Source: an uncultured bacterium (lineage in GTDB: Bacteria > Bacillota > Clostridia > UBA1381). Taken from it: a stretch of 47,875 nucleotides of DNA. The stretch lies in NCBI GenBank assembly GCA_905215805.1, contig CAJMRL010000023.1, forward strand, positions 1 to 47,875, in the 5' to 3' direction. The translations under genes were made by a program, and so were the position numbers. Within the stretch, counting starts at the first letter, position 1; each line of letters begins with the position of its first letter. Under the pieces are notes generated by a model. It saw nothing but the letters and a program-made list of their open reading frames with translations, had not been told where the DNA came from and did not search any database. This document shows positions 34,187 through 42,053 of the stretch, piece by piece.

Positions 34187-34537
34187 ATGTATGATGAAAT
34201 AACCTTTGGCGAAACAATACGAATATATAGATTAAGAAAAAGAATGACTCAACAAGAACTTGCCTCTCTTGTGGGAGTTTCAAAAACAACTATTTCAAAC
34301 TACGAAAACGGAATATCTGAACCAAACAGCTATACAATTTTTTTGAAAATAAGCAAGGCTTTAGGAATTCCGGAAAAAGATATAGTAAGATTTATACAAG
34401 ATTCCATAGGAATTGATCAACAAACAATACATAACCTTATTGACAATGAGCTGGAAGAAGATCCAAATATAATTCGTCTTGTAGATCCCGGAAATATGAT
34501 GACATCAGACTTCGATGACAAACAAAAATTCCTATAA
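34187..34537 (+). CDS. XRE-family regulator
   Basis: A 116-residue regulator. The HTH covers residues about 8-65 (GETIRIYRLRKRMTQQELAS, LVGVSKTTISNYENGISEPN). The remaining 50 residues are acidic and probably helical (DNELEEDPNIIRLVDPG); no known sensor domain is seen. AAGGAG lies 9 bases before the ATG. The pair of XRE genes lies between nifS and tsf with no obvious target operon; its HTH is close to SinR-type repressors. Confidence 0.85.
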   Translation: MYDEITFGETIRIYRLRKRMTQQELASLVGVSKTTISNYENGISEPNSYTIFLKISKALGIPEKDIVRFIQDSIGIDQQTIHNLIDNELEEDPNIIRLVDPGNMMTSDFDDKQKFL

Positions 34538-34544
34538 AAAAAAC

Positions 34545-34580
34545 TAAGACCAATAGTATACACTATCGGTCTTAATTTTT
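34545..34580. terminator. bidirectional terminator between XRE and tsf
   Basis: AAGACCAATAGT (34546-34557) pairs with ACTATCGGTCTT (34562-34573) with one mismatch. T-runs flank both sides (AATTTTT on plus; TTTTTTTT on minus), suiting the convergent genes. Confidence 0.88.
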
Positions 34581-34586
34581 ATGCAA

Positions 34587-35489
34587 TTATTTAATCATCT
34601 TTGCAACTTCGTCAGCAAAGTTCTCTTCTTTTTTCTCAAGGCCCTCGCCCTTTTCAAATCTTGTATAAGCAACAACCTTTATGCTGCCACCAAGAGCCTT
34701 AGCTGTATTGTCGATATACTTCTGAACCGAAAGATCTCCATCCTTAATAAATTCCTGATCAAGAAGACATACTTCCTTATAGAACTTATTAATTCTTCCC
34801 ATTACCATCTTCTCTATGATCTTCTCCGGCTTACCTTCATTCTTTGCCTGGATTGACAGAATTTCCTTTTCCTTCTCTACAACTTCAGCAGGAACAGCGT
34901 CTCTGTCAAGATACTGAGCTCCTGCAGCTGCAACCTGCATAGCTATATCCTTGGCAAACTGTGCAAAGCCTTCCTTATCAGCACAGTCCGTATCAAAGTT
35001 TACAAGAACACCGATTCTTCCGCCGCCATGAATATATGAAGCAACTGTACCTTCATATCTTACAAAGCGTCTGATGTTCATATTCTCGCCTATCTTAGCG
35101 ATCTTTTCTGTAAGCTCCTCACCAACAGTCTGTGAACCGCCTTCGATCTGCATAGTCTTAAGCTCCTCAACATCAGCCGGATTCTTTACTGCAACTGTCT
35201 TGGCAACAGCCTTAACAAAATCTGTAAACTGTTCATTCTTTGCAACGAAGTCTGTTTCAGCGTTTACTTCTACGATAACGCCAACATTTCCGTCTACATA
35301 ATCAAGTACAATACCCTCTGATGCAATTCTGCCTGCTTTTTTAGCTGCTGTAGCAAGACCTTTTTCTCTAAGAATCTCTACTGCCTTATCCTTATCGCCA
35401 TCAGCTTCTGTAAGAGCTTTCTTACAATCCATCATGCCGCAGCCTGTCATTTCTCTTAATTCTTTAACATCCTTAGCTGTAAATGCCAT
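34587..35489 (-). CDS. tsf: elongation factor Ts
   Basis: A 300-residue guanine-nucleotide exchange factor for EF-Tu. The N-terminal UBA-like part has KELREMTGCGMMDCKKALTE and the TDFVAKNEQF exchange motif follows; the second dimerisation lobe has GGRIGVLVNFD. The protein is slightly longer than the enterobacterial form. It follows rpsB by 36 bp, the classic rpsB-tsf operon. Confidence 0.97.
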   Translation of the reverse strand: MAFTAKDVKELREMTGCGMMDCKKALTEADGDKDKAVEILREKGLATAAKKAGRIASEGIVLDYVDGNVGVIVEVNAETDFVAKNEQFTDFVKAVAKTVAVKNPADVEELKTMQIEGGSQTVGEELTEKIAKIGENMNIRRFVRYEGTVASYIHGGGRIGVLVNFDTDCADKEGFAQFAKDIAMQVAAAGAQYLDRDAVPAEVVEKEKEILSIQAKNEGKPEKIIEKMVMGRINKFYKEVCLLDQEFIKDGDLSVQKYIDNTAKALGGSIKVVAYTRFEKGEGLEKKEENFADEVAKMIK

Positions 35490-35525
35490 CGTAAATTCCT
35501 CCTGTATAGTTATCGAAGTTACAAA

Positions 35526-36269
35526 TTATTCAGCGTCTGCCGCTTCTTCTTCAACCTTTTCAGCTTCTGCTGCCTCTGCGTCCACGCCCTGCTTTCCTTC
35601 AAGGATAGCATTTGAAATTGTCGATGCAATAAGCTTTACGGCTCTGATAGCATCGTCATTGCCGGGGATAACATAATCAACCTCATCAGGATCACAGTTT
35701 GTATCAACAATAGCTATTACCGGTATACCAAGCTTCTTAGCTTCTGCAATTGCAATCTTTTCTTTTCTCGGATCTACTATGAACATAGCGCCCGGGAGCT
35801 TCTTCATTTCCTTAATACCGCCAAGATATTTCTCAAGCTTATCTCTCTGAGCATTGAGCTTTATAACTTCCTTCTTTGGAAGAGCTTCAAATGTACCGTC
35901 TTCTTCCATCTTATTTATCTGCTCAAGTCTTGCAATTCTCTTCTGGATTGTCTTGAAGTTTGTGAGCATACCGCCGAGCCATCTTGCATTTACATAGTAC
36001 ATTCCAACTCTCTCAGCCTCTTCCTTGATTGAGTCCTGAGCCTGCTTCTTTGTACCTACAAAAAGAATCGACTCGCCTGCAGCAGCAATATCACGTACAA
36101 AATAATATGCCTCCTCGATCTTCTTTACTGTTTTCTGAAGATCAATGATGTAGATACCATTTCTTTCTGTAAAAATATACGGAGCCATTTTAGGGTTCCA
36201 TCTTCTTGTCTGATGTCCGAAATGAACACCTGCTTCCAAAAGCTGTTTCATTGAAATTACGTTTGCCAT
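35526..36269 (-). CDS. rpsB: 30S ribosomal protein S2
   Basis: A 247-residue ribosomal protein, first of rpsB-tsf. It starts with the typical MKQLLEAGVHFGHQTRRWNP and shows NGIYIIDLQKT, FVGTKKQAQD and PVIAIVDTNCDPD. The C-terminal tail is Glu/Ala rich. AGGAGG precedes the ATG. The leader of about 110 bases is long enough for S2 autoregulation, which is known in other bacteria, but I could not recognise the known motif. Confidence 0.97.
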   Translation of the reverse strand: MANVISMKQLLEAGVHFGHQTRRWNPKMAPYIFTERNGIYIIDLQKTVKKIEEAYYFVRDIAAAGESILFVGTKKQAQDSIKEEAERVGMYYVNARWLGGMLTNFKTIQKRIARLEQINKMEEDGTFEALPKKEVIKLNAQRDKLEKYLGGIKEMKKLPGAMFIVDPRKEKIAIAEAKKLGIPVIAIVDTNCDPDEVDYVIPGNDDAIRAVKLIASTISNAILEGKQGVDAEAAEAEKVEEEAADAE

Positions 36270-36384
36270 TTTTATTTTTCCTCCTGTTTTTTTATTCCTC
36301 CATAATCTTCATCTCGACAGAATACCTCGGCAAAAAGGCAACTTTCTGTAAATCAGACTATGTGTGTATTATCCATACCTTGCT

Positions 36385-36413
36385 ATTTTATCATTGTATT
36401 TAAAGCTTGTCAA
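36385..36413 (-). promoter_or_regulatory. promoter of rpsB-tsf
   Basis: On the minus strand TTGACA (36408-36413), 17 bp, TAAAAT (36385-36390). Confidence 0.78.
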
Positions 36414-36531
36414 GTGTTTTTTTGAGATTTTTTTGTTTTTTTTAATAAAATGACCTTTTATAAAATAATTTTGTATATTTTGCCGCATAAACCGGAAATT
36501 ATGGTTATTTATCTATATTATACGCTATTTT

Positions 36532-37311
36532 TTAATTTATATCATAAACGGCATTAAGCTGTTTTATACATTCTTCTATTTTTCTTTTCCCCGCTTCATC
36601 CGGTTTTTCTCCGGAAAAATAATACTCCACTCCGGATTCTGTTTGTTCGGCGTTATTGGGCATAACCCTTATGAGCTGGCGTACTGTTCCCTCGTTTCCG
36701 TCAACAAAATGAACCCTTTCTCCGAAAATCTGTTTGAAAACGTTTTTAAAATAATTAAAATGTGTGCACCCAAGAACTACTGTTCCGTATTTGCACAGCT
36801 CATGGGCAGATAAAGCGTTTTTTATATATTCCTCTACCTTATCCGAATAAAATTCACCATTCTCCGCAAAACGAACCAAGCCAGGAAGTTCAGCTAAACT
36901 TACCTTATGTGCCTTATCCACCCTATCTACAAGCTCATGGAGTTTTTTCCCGTTTATAGTCACAGGAGTAGCCGCTACCAAAATATCCTTTTTCTCATTT
37001 CCATATAATTCTACCGCCTTTTTTACCGCAGGTTCCATTCCTACAATCGGAACACCAAAATTTGCACGATACTCCATTGTAAGCGCACTTGTGGCAGTAT
37101 TGCAGGCTATAACAATCGCATCTGCTCCTTTATCTATCACAAATTTTAAAATTCCGTCCATAAATTCTCTTATCTGTTCAGGTGACTTTTCGCCGTACGG
37201 AACATTTTTTTCATCTGCATAATATATAAAATATCCGTCAGGAATCATCTTTCTCGCTCTGTGCAAAACAGAAAGTCCGCCTATTCCGGAATCAATTATT
37301 CCTATTTTCAT
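36532..37311 (-). CDS. murI: glutamate racemase
   Basis: A 259-residue cofactor-free racemase giving D-glutamate for peptidoglycan. The two catalytic cysteines are in VIACNTATSAL and VVLGCTHFNYF; the start MKIGIIDSGIGGLSVL and the YYADEKNVPYGEKS block are typical. The ATG at 37311 has AAGGAAGG before it; a longer frame upstream has no ribosome site and lies across the promoter. It is a single gene with its own promoter. Confidence 0.95.
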   Translation of the reverse strand: MKIGIIDSGIGGLSVLHRARKMIPDGYFIYYADEKNVPYGEKSPEQIREFMDGILKFVIDKGADAIVIACNTATSALTMEYRANFGVPIVGMEPAVKKAVELYGNEKKDILVAATPVTINGKKLHELVDRVDKAHKVSLAELPGLVRFAENGEFYSDKVEEYIKNALSAHELCKYGTVVLGCTHFNYFKNVFKQIFGERVHFVDGNEGTVRQLIRVMPNNAEQTESGVEYYFSGEKPDEAGKRKIEECIKQLNAVYDIN

Positions 37312-37348
37312 TATTGGAATACCTTCCTTTGTTTTTATTATATTATTT

Positions 37349-37377
37349 ATTATAACACAATATCTGCCTAAAGGCAA
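37349..37377 (-). promoter_or_regulatory. promoter of murI
   Basis: On the minus strand TTGCCT (37372-37377), 17 bp, TATAAT (37349-37354). Confidence 0.72.
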
Positions 37378-37410
37378 TCATAAAATATGACAGATTACGT
37401 AGATCTAAAT

Positions 37411-37515
37411 TCAAATATGTCCCGACTGACTGGAAATTATAACACCTACTCCGCCAGACTTAATTACCTTTCCGACCTCTTCAAGCAATACAGCTGTTCC
37501 GTATAAATCAACCTC
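37411..37515 (-). pseudogene. short-chain dehydrogenase remnant
   Basis: A 34-codon fragment on the minus strand reads VDLYGTAVLLEEVGKVIKSG and then GGVGVIISSQSGH before a stop. This is the middle of a short-chain dehydrogenase/reductase: the NVDLYGT helix and the strand with the catalytic Ser (ISSQSG). The Rossmann N-terminus and the YxxxK half are missing on either side, and no matching frame continues. It lies just downstream of larB and is a decayed gene piece, not an expressed protein. Confidence 0.75.
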
Positions 37516-37535
37516 GCTTCAATATATTCTCAGTC

Positions 37536-38282
37536 TCATATATGATTTATCATGCTTGCCAAGTATCCGGCTCCAAAACCATTATCAATATTTACAACAC
37601 TTACACCGCTTGCACAGGAATTGAGCATCGACAAAAGCGCTGCCAAACCACCAAATGCTGCTCCGTAACCTACGCTTGTGGGAACTGCTATAACAGGGCA
37701 ATCAGCGAGACCTCCGATCACGCTCGCAAGCGCACCTTCCATTCCGGCAACCGCCACTATCGCTTTAGCATTCATTATATCCTCGGAATGCGAAAGAAGG
37801 CGGTGTATCCCGGAGACTCCGACATCATAGAGTCGAATAACCTTATTTCCCAATACCTCAGCCGTCAATGCTGCCTCCTCAGCTACAGGAATATCGCTCG
37901 TCCCTCCGGTTGCAATGACTATATTTGTATCCGTATCGGGTTCTGGCATTTCACCGACAATTCCGATTCGCCCCATTTCATAATATGCAAACGGCAGTTC
38001 TTTTTCGGCAAGTTCTGCCGCTTCCTTGCTCATTCTTGTAATAAGTATAGTTTTTTGACCATTTGAAAGCATGTTTTCTGCAATCTTCACTATATGTTCC
38101 GGCGCTTTGCCTGCACCGTAAATTACCTCCGCAATACCCTGTCTTATACTCCTATGATAATCAATCTTGGCAAATCCAAGATCTTCAAATGGCTTTATTT
38201 TAAACCGCGTTATTGCTTCATCAACCGTAATTTTGCCGCTCGCAACACTCTTTAACAGTTCTTTTAATTCCTTTTGTTCCAT
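37536..38282 (-). CDS. larB: nickel-pincer cofactor biosynthesis protein LarB
   Basis: A 248-residue protein of the LarB family, which carboxylates and hydrolyses nicotinic acid adenine dinucleotide at the start of the nickel-pincer nucleotide (NPN) pathway used by lactate racemase LarA. The C-terminal half is like AIR carboxylase PurE (TNIVIATGGTSDIPVAEEA, GMEGALASVIGGLADCPVIA, PTSVGYGAAFGG). The N-terminal LLKSVASGKITVDEAI is typical. AAGGAG precedes the ATG. LarC, LarE and LarA are not adjacent; they may be elsewhere. Confidence 0.9.
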   Translation of the reverse strand: MEQKELKELLKSVASGKITVDEAITRFKIKPFEDLGFAKIDYHRSIRQGIAEVIYGAGKAPEHIVKIAENMLSNGQKTILITRMSKEAAELAEKELPFAYYEMGRIGIVGEMPEPDTDTNIVIATGGTSDIPVAEEAALTAEVLGNKVIRLYDVGVSGIHRLLSHSEDIMNAKAIVAVAGMEGALASVIGGLADCPVIAVPTSVGYGAAFGGLAALLSMLNSCASGVSVVNIDNGFGAGYLASMINHI

Positions 38283-38651
38283 TTAATTCAACTCCTTGAC
38301 GATAATATCATTACACTTTAACTCCGGCCTCACGCCGTATACTGCACATTTTCTATTCAAATATATTTTATCATATTATTAATAAAAAAACAATTCTATT
38401 TTAAAGCTCCGCTTCCTTATCTCGGGTAAAAATTACAACGAGTACTTTATTCCATCGAACCGCTTCCGGACAGATGCGAGATAACATATTCTTTTATAGC
38501 TTTCCGGCATATATTTTCTATAGTCAAAAAGCATATAAATATATAATTTATCAGTATTGGACATTTATAATTTTATATGCTATACTGAGATCAAGTTAAA
38601 GCTGGACACCGCGGAAATCAGCCTTAAAATAACAGAAAGGAACCAAAAATT
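38283..38651. other. spacer between larB and the hydrolase gene
   Basis: There are 369 bp with no convincing gene. Part of it (about 38405-38540) is richer in G+C than the rest and is open in all three minus frames for about 30 codons, without a good ribosome site; this may be an old gene fragment or a dispersed repeat. The right end carries the hydrolase promoter. Confidence 0.5.
38557..38586 (+). promoter_or_regulatory. promoter of the secreted hydrolase
   Basis: TTGGAC (38557-38562), 18 bp, TATACT (38581-38586), about 65 bp before the start. Confidence 0.5.
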
Positions 38652-39920
38652 ATGAAAAAAAGAATTATCGCAGCTATAACTGCTTTATCAGTCATCACAA
38701 GTGCAGCAGCAGTCGCTGCCTTCGGTGTGCAGCGCACCATTGATGTAACAGGAGGTATATCCGTATTTATGGACGGAAACGAAGTTGAAATGACGGATGT
38801 AAACGGCAATGCTGTTGACGCCTTTGTTTATGACGGAACAACATATCTTCCGGCAAGAGCTATCTCTGAAGCAAACGGCAATACTGTCTCGTGGGACAGC
38901 GAGGCGGGAAGAGTCGATATAAAAAGCAATGAAACGAATAGTGAGAATCCTAACGCCGCAAGACTCATCAATCAGGAGGACAGATATTTTATTTTCGACC
39001 TCAGCGATAATGTAACAAGAACAGAGGTCACATATACGAACCGCTATGGTATAGAACTTGCGGCAGACCTGTATACAAGCGCGGATATCGATGAAACTCA
39101 GCAGTATCCGGCAATTGTTATAGGTCCTCCGTACGGCGGCGTTAAAGAGCAAGGTCCCGGCGTATATGCAAACGAGCTTGCGCAGCGTGGTTTTGTGGTA
39201 CTGGCATTCGATCCGTCCTATAACGGAGAGAGCGGCGGAGAGCCGAGACATTTGTCATCTCCAGAAATATTTTCGGAGGATTTCAGCGCGGGAGTTGATT
39301 TCCTTGGATCGCTCGATTATGTTGACCGTGAAAAAATAGCGGCTTTAGGCATATGCGGAAGCGGCGGCTTTGCCATTTCAGCAGCGGCAATGGATACCCG
39401 CATCAAGGCTGTAGTAACGTCAGCTATGTACGACATAAGCGCAATGGGAAATTCGCTTGAGGGAGATGAGCGAGAAGAGTGGATAGACGGTTTTTCGCAG
39501 CAGCGCTGGGCTGATTTTGAAAACAGCACTCCGGCATATACGAGAACATATCCGGCAGACGCACCTCTTGAAGAGCTTCCTGATGACCTTACAGGAACAA
39601 ATATCGAATGGTGGACGTTCTATGGACTTGAGCGCGGCTGGCATCCGAATTCAGGCGGCTCGTTCACAAATACAAGTATGCTGCCGTTCTCCAATTACTC
39701 GCTTCTTAATCATATAGAAGAAATCTCACCGCGTCCAATCATGTTCATAACAGGAGACATTGCTCATTCAAGGTCGATGAGCGAAGAATTCTATGAGATG
39801 GCGGCAGAGCCGAAAGAGCTTGTGATAGTTCCCGGCGCTATGCACATAGATCTCTACGACAGAGTGGATCTTATCCCGTTTGATGAGATCGAGATCTTTT
39901 TAAACGAAGCATTTAACTAA
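38652..39920 (+). CDS. secreted alpha/beta hydrolase with stalk domain
   Basis: A 422-residue exported hydrolase. Residues 1-24 are a signal peptide. Residues about 30-95 match the copper-amine-oxidase-N (stalk) domain common in Clostridia surface proteins (GGISVFMDGNEVEM, YDGTTYLPARAISEANG). The hydrolase part (about 110-420) has an oxyanion region IGPPYGGVKEQGPG and the nucleophile elbow GICGSGG, where Cys rather than Ser is the likely nucleophile, as in dienelactone hydrolases. The acid and base are probably in FITGDIAHS and GAMHIDLYD. The substrate is unknown; an ester or lactone is likely. G+C content is well above the neighbours (one 60-base line at 39181 is 60 percent). AGAAAGGA precedes the ATG. 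Confidence 0.85.
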   Translation: MKKRIIAAITALSVITSAAAVAAFGVQRTIDVTGGISVFMDGNEVEMTDVNGNAVDAFVYDGTTYLPARAISEANGNTVSWDSEAGRVDIKSNETNSENPNAARLINQEDRYFIFDLSDNVTRTEVTYTNRYGIELAADLYTSADIDETQQYPAIVIGPPYGGVKEQGPGVYANELAQRGFVVLAFDPSYNGESGGEPRHLSSPEIFSEDFSAGVDFLGSLDYVDREKIAALGICGSGGFAISAAAMDTRIKAVVTSAMYDISAMGNSLEGDEREEWIDGFSQQRWADFENSTPAYTRTYPADAPLEELPDDLTGTNIEWWTFYGLERGWHPNSGGSFTNTSMLPFSNYSLLNHIEEISPRPIMFITGDIAHSRSMSEEFYEMAAEPKELVIVPGAMHIDLYDRVDLIPFDEIEIFLNEAFN

Positions 39921-40039
39921 TATTTTGACATATACGTTATACTCCACGGCGGCACTAAAATATGCCGCCGAAATTTTTTCTCAGTACGACAAAATAGGAT
40001 GATATAATCAAACATGCTCATTTACGTCAGCCTATATTA

Positions 40040-40921
40040 TCATTGTTCAAAATTTTCCTGAAGCTTTTTAAGAAACAGCTCGGCAGGCTTTGAAAATACC
40101 TGATATTTCTTCCACACAATGTCAAGCTTAGCAGTACGAGCCGGCTTTAACGGTCTGAAGCACAGCACATCATTGTTTTTAGTCTTTATTATCTTGTCAA
40201 AGCAAAGAGCATATCCAAGACCTTCTTCTACCATTATCGAGGCGTTGAAAAGCAGATTATATGTTCCCACTATATTAAGCCTGTCCCTGTCACGCATGAG
40301 CCATCCGGAAAGCTCATTATTTGTATCCGCTTGCAGCGATACTATGAGCGGAGCCGTCCACAGATCCTTCGGCTCTATATATTCCTTTGCTGCAAGAGGA
40401 CTGTCACGTCGCATAAGCACACCCCATGTATCAGCATATGGTATCCTTATCGAATCGTATTTGTGAAGATTTGCGCCCTCGGCAAAAATACCGAAATCGA
40501 GCAGTCCCTTATCGAGCCGCTGCGATACAGACAGATCATGCGCGCTGAATAAATGAAAATGTATGTCATAGCCCTCATCACGAAGCTGTTTTGCCGTCCT
40601 TGCGACTAATCGTATCCCTTCGGTCTCACCGCTTCCGATATATACATCTCCGGTTATGTTATCGCCGGAACTCATGACCTCTGCTTCTGTTTTATCCACG
40701 AGATCGACTATTTCCTCGGCGCGCTTCCTGAGAAGCATCCCCTCATCTGTCAGAGATATTCTTCTATGCTCTCGGTTAAACAACGCCTTGCCAAGCTCCG
40801 CTTCCAGATCCATAAGCTGCCTTGAAAGTGTAGGCTGTGTGACATGAAGTCTTTCTGCTGCCGCAGAAATATTTTCTTCTCTTGCAACCTCAAGAAAGTA
40901 TCTTAAAACACGAAATTCCAT
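40040..40921 (-). CDS. LysR-family transcriptional regulator
   Basis: A 293-residue regulator. The N-terminal HTH (about 1-60) reads EVAREENISAAAERLHVTQP and TLSRQLMDLEAELGKALFNR. The effector domain covers about 90-290 (VYIGSGETEGIRL). It is convergent with the secreted hydrolase gene rather than divergent from it, so a target relation is not implied by layout, although both share raised G+C and may have arrived together. The promoter and a perfect 17-bp inverted repeat lie just upstream, fitting autoregulation. Confidence 0.9.
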   Translation of the reverse strand: MEFRVLRYFLEVAREENISAAAERLHVTQPTLSRQLMDLEAELGKALFNREHRRISLTDEGMLLRKRAEEIVDLVDKTEAEVMSSGDNITGDVYIGSGETEGIRLVARTAKQLRDEGYDIHFHLFSAHDLSVSQRLDKGLLDFGIFAEGANLHKYDSIRIPYADTWGVLMRRDSPLAAKEYIEPKDLWTAPLIVSLQADTNNELSGWLMRDRDRLNIVGTYNLLFNASIMVEEGLGYALCFDKIIKTKNNDVLCFRPLKPARTAKLDIVWKKYQVFSKPAELFLKKLQENFEQ

Positions 40922-40951
40922 ATATGCTCCGCCTTTCTATATTCTTATATC

Positions 40952-40980
40952 AGTATATCATAGATTTGTATGCCTGTCAA
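40952..40980 (-). promoter_or_regulatory. promoter of the LysR gene
   Basis: On the minus strand TTGACA (40975-40980), 17 bp, TATACT (40952-40957). Confidence 0.72.
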
Positions 40981-40984
40981 GCAT

Positions 40985-41027
40985 ATATTTATATTAAATA
41001 TAGGTATTAGATATTTAATATAAATAT
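40985..41027. promoter_or_regulatory. 17-bp perfect inverted repeat upstream of the LysR promoter
   Basis: Arms 40985-41001 and 41011-41027 are exact inverted copies made only of A and T, with a 9-bp spacer AGGTATTAG. The repeat ends 4 bp from the LysR -35 box. A second, 10-bp inverted pair (ATATCAGATA at 41024-41033 and TATCTGATAT at 41085-41094) adjoins it. It is a probable operator or cruciform. Confidence 0.55.
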
Positions 41028-41151
41028 CAGATAGATATATTAAATACACTGCACCCTATTCAGAAAAATCTTGAATGTCTTGATTATCTGATATGCAGAA
41101 TACGAAAGGCGGAATTAAATAGTTTTTTGGAGTGTCGTTTATGATATTTTA

Positions 41152-41180
41152 TTGATTTTTATATTCCGACGTGCTATAAT
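41152..41180 (+). promoter_or_regulatory. promoter of the NUDIX gene
   Basis: TTGATT (41152-41157), 17 bp, TATAAT (41175-41180), about 105 bp before the start. Confidence 0.65.
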
Positions 41181-41285
41181 AAATGTAGATGTATATATTA
41201 TATGATAGTCTGCTACCTGTTTGATTATTTATTGGTAGTATGAAATTATAATATGTTATTATATAATTGACAGATGGAGGTTAAA

Positions 41286-41705
41286 ATGCTTGAAGTTAAA
41301 TTTTGTGAAAACGTCGATGATAAGAAATTAAAATATGCTGTAATAGCCGCAAGATATAATGGGAAATGGATATTCTGTAAACATAAAATGCGAAATACTT
41401 ATGAAATTCCGGGTGGACACCGCGAGTCTGGTGAAACAATTCTTGAAACGGCCAAGCGCGAGCTTTACGAGGAAACAGGTGCAGTTGAATTTGATATTAT
41501 TCCGATTTCTATTTACAAGGTGGATGATTATGGTATGTTGTATTATGCGGATATACACAAATTTGGAGAACTGCCGGATTTTGAAATGGAGTGCATATTT
41601 TGTTTTGATGAGCTGCCTAATAATTTGACACATCCATTTATTCAGCCTGCATTATTTAAAAAAGCAATACAGTTCGTTAAAAAACAGAATGGAGAAAAAA
41701 TATGA
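41286..41705 (+). CDS. NUDIX hydrolase
   Basis: A 139-residue hydrolase of nucleoside diphosphate derivatives. The NUDIX box is complete: GGHRESGETILETAKRELYE followed by ETGA (pattern GX5EX7REUXEEXGU). The start is the ATG at 41286; the ATG at 41274 overlaps the ribosome site GGAGG. The substrate is unknown; the C-terminal FDELPNNLTHPFIQPALFKK is typical of small NUDIX proteins annotated as 8-oxo-dGTP diphosphatases, without proof. Its stop overlaps the next start (ATGA). Confidence 0.87.
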   Translation: MLEVKFCENVDDKKLKYAVIAARYNGKWIFCKHKMRNTYEIPGGHRESGETILETAKRELYEETGAVEFDIIPISIYKVDDYGMLYYADIHKFGELPDFEMECIFCFDELPNNLTHPFIQPALFKKAIQFVKKQNGEKI

Positions 41706-42016
41706 ATTATGAAATTGTTCGATTAACAGATAGACCTGAATTAAAGGAACAGGATGCGGTTTGGTTCCATGAGAAATGGGGTATACCGTTGGAAGCGTAT
41801 ATGGAAAGCATGAATGAATGCTTAAAAGGAGAAAAGAATATTCCTCAGTGGTATGTCGCTATGGAAAAATCACAAATCATTGGCGGCATGGGGGTAATAG
41901 AAAATGATTTTCATGATAGAAAAGACCTTAGTCCAAATGTATGTGCTGTTTATACAGAGGAAAATAAGCGCTGCAACGGTATCGCAGGAGAACTGCTTAA
42001 TATTGTTTTTTGTTAG
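41702..42016 (+). pseudogene. truncated GNAT acetyltransferase
   Basis: The 104 codons correspond to the N-terminal two thirds of a GNAT protein (VWFHEKWGIPLEAYMESMNE, then WYVAMEKSQIIGGMGVIENDF and VYTEENKRCNGIAGELLN, which is the acetyl-CoA loop). Full members continue about 45 residues with a helix and an FYERYGW-type strand; these are missing. The frame ends in FC-stop only 37 bp before the convergent methyltransferase, so the 3' end was probably lost by a deletion. It overlaps the NUDIX stop by 4 bp. Activity is unlikely but not excluded. Confidence 0.7.
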
Positions 42017-42053
42017 AGGCATCATCTCCTATTGTATTGATGCGCTGGAGCTT

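Larger units (their letters stand above)
40922..41285. other. divergent spacer between LysR and NUDIX genes
   Basis: This spacer is very A+T-rich. It holds the LysR promoter, the large inverted repeat, a 10-bp inverted pair and the NUDIX promoter. No gene was seen. Confidence 0.6.
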
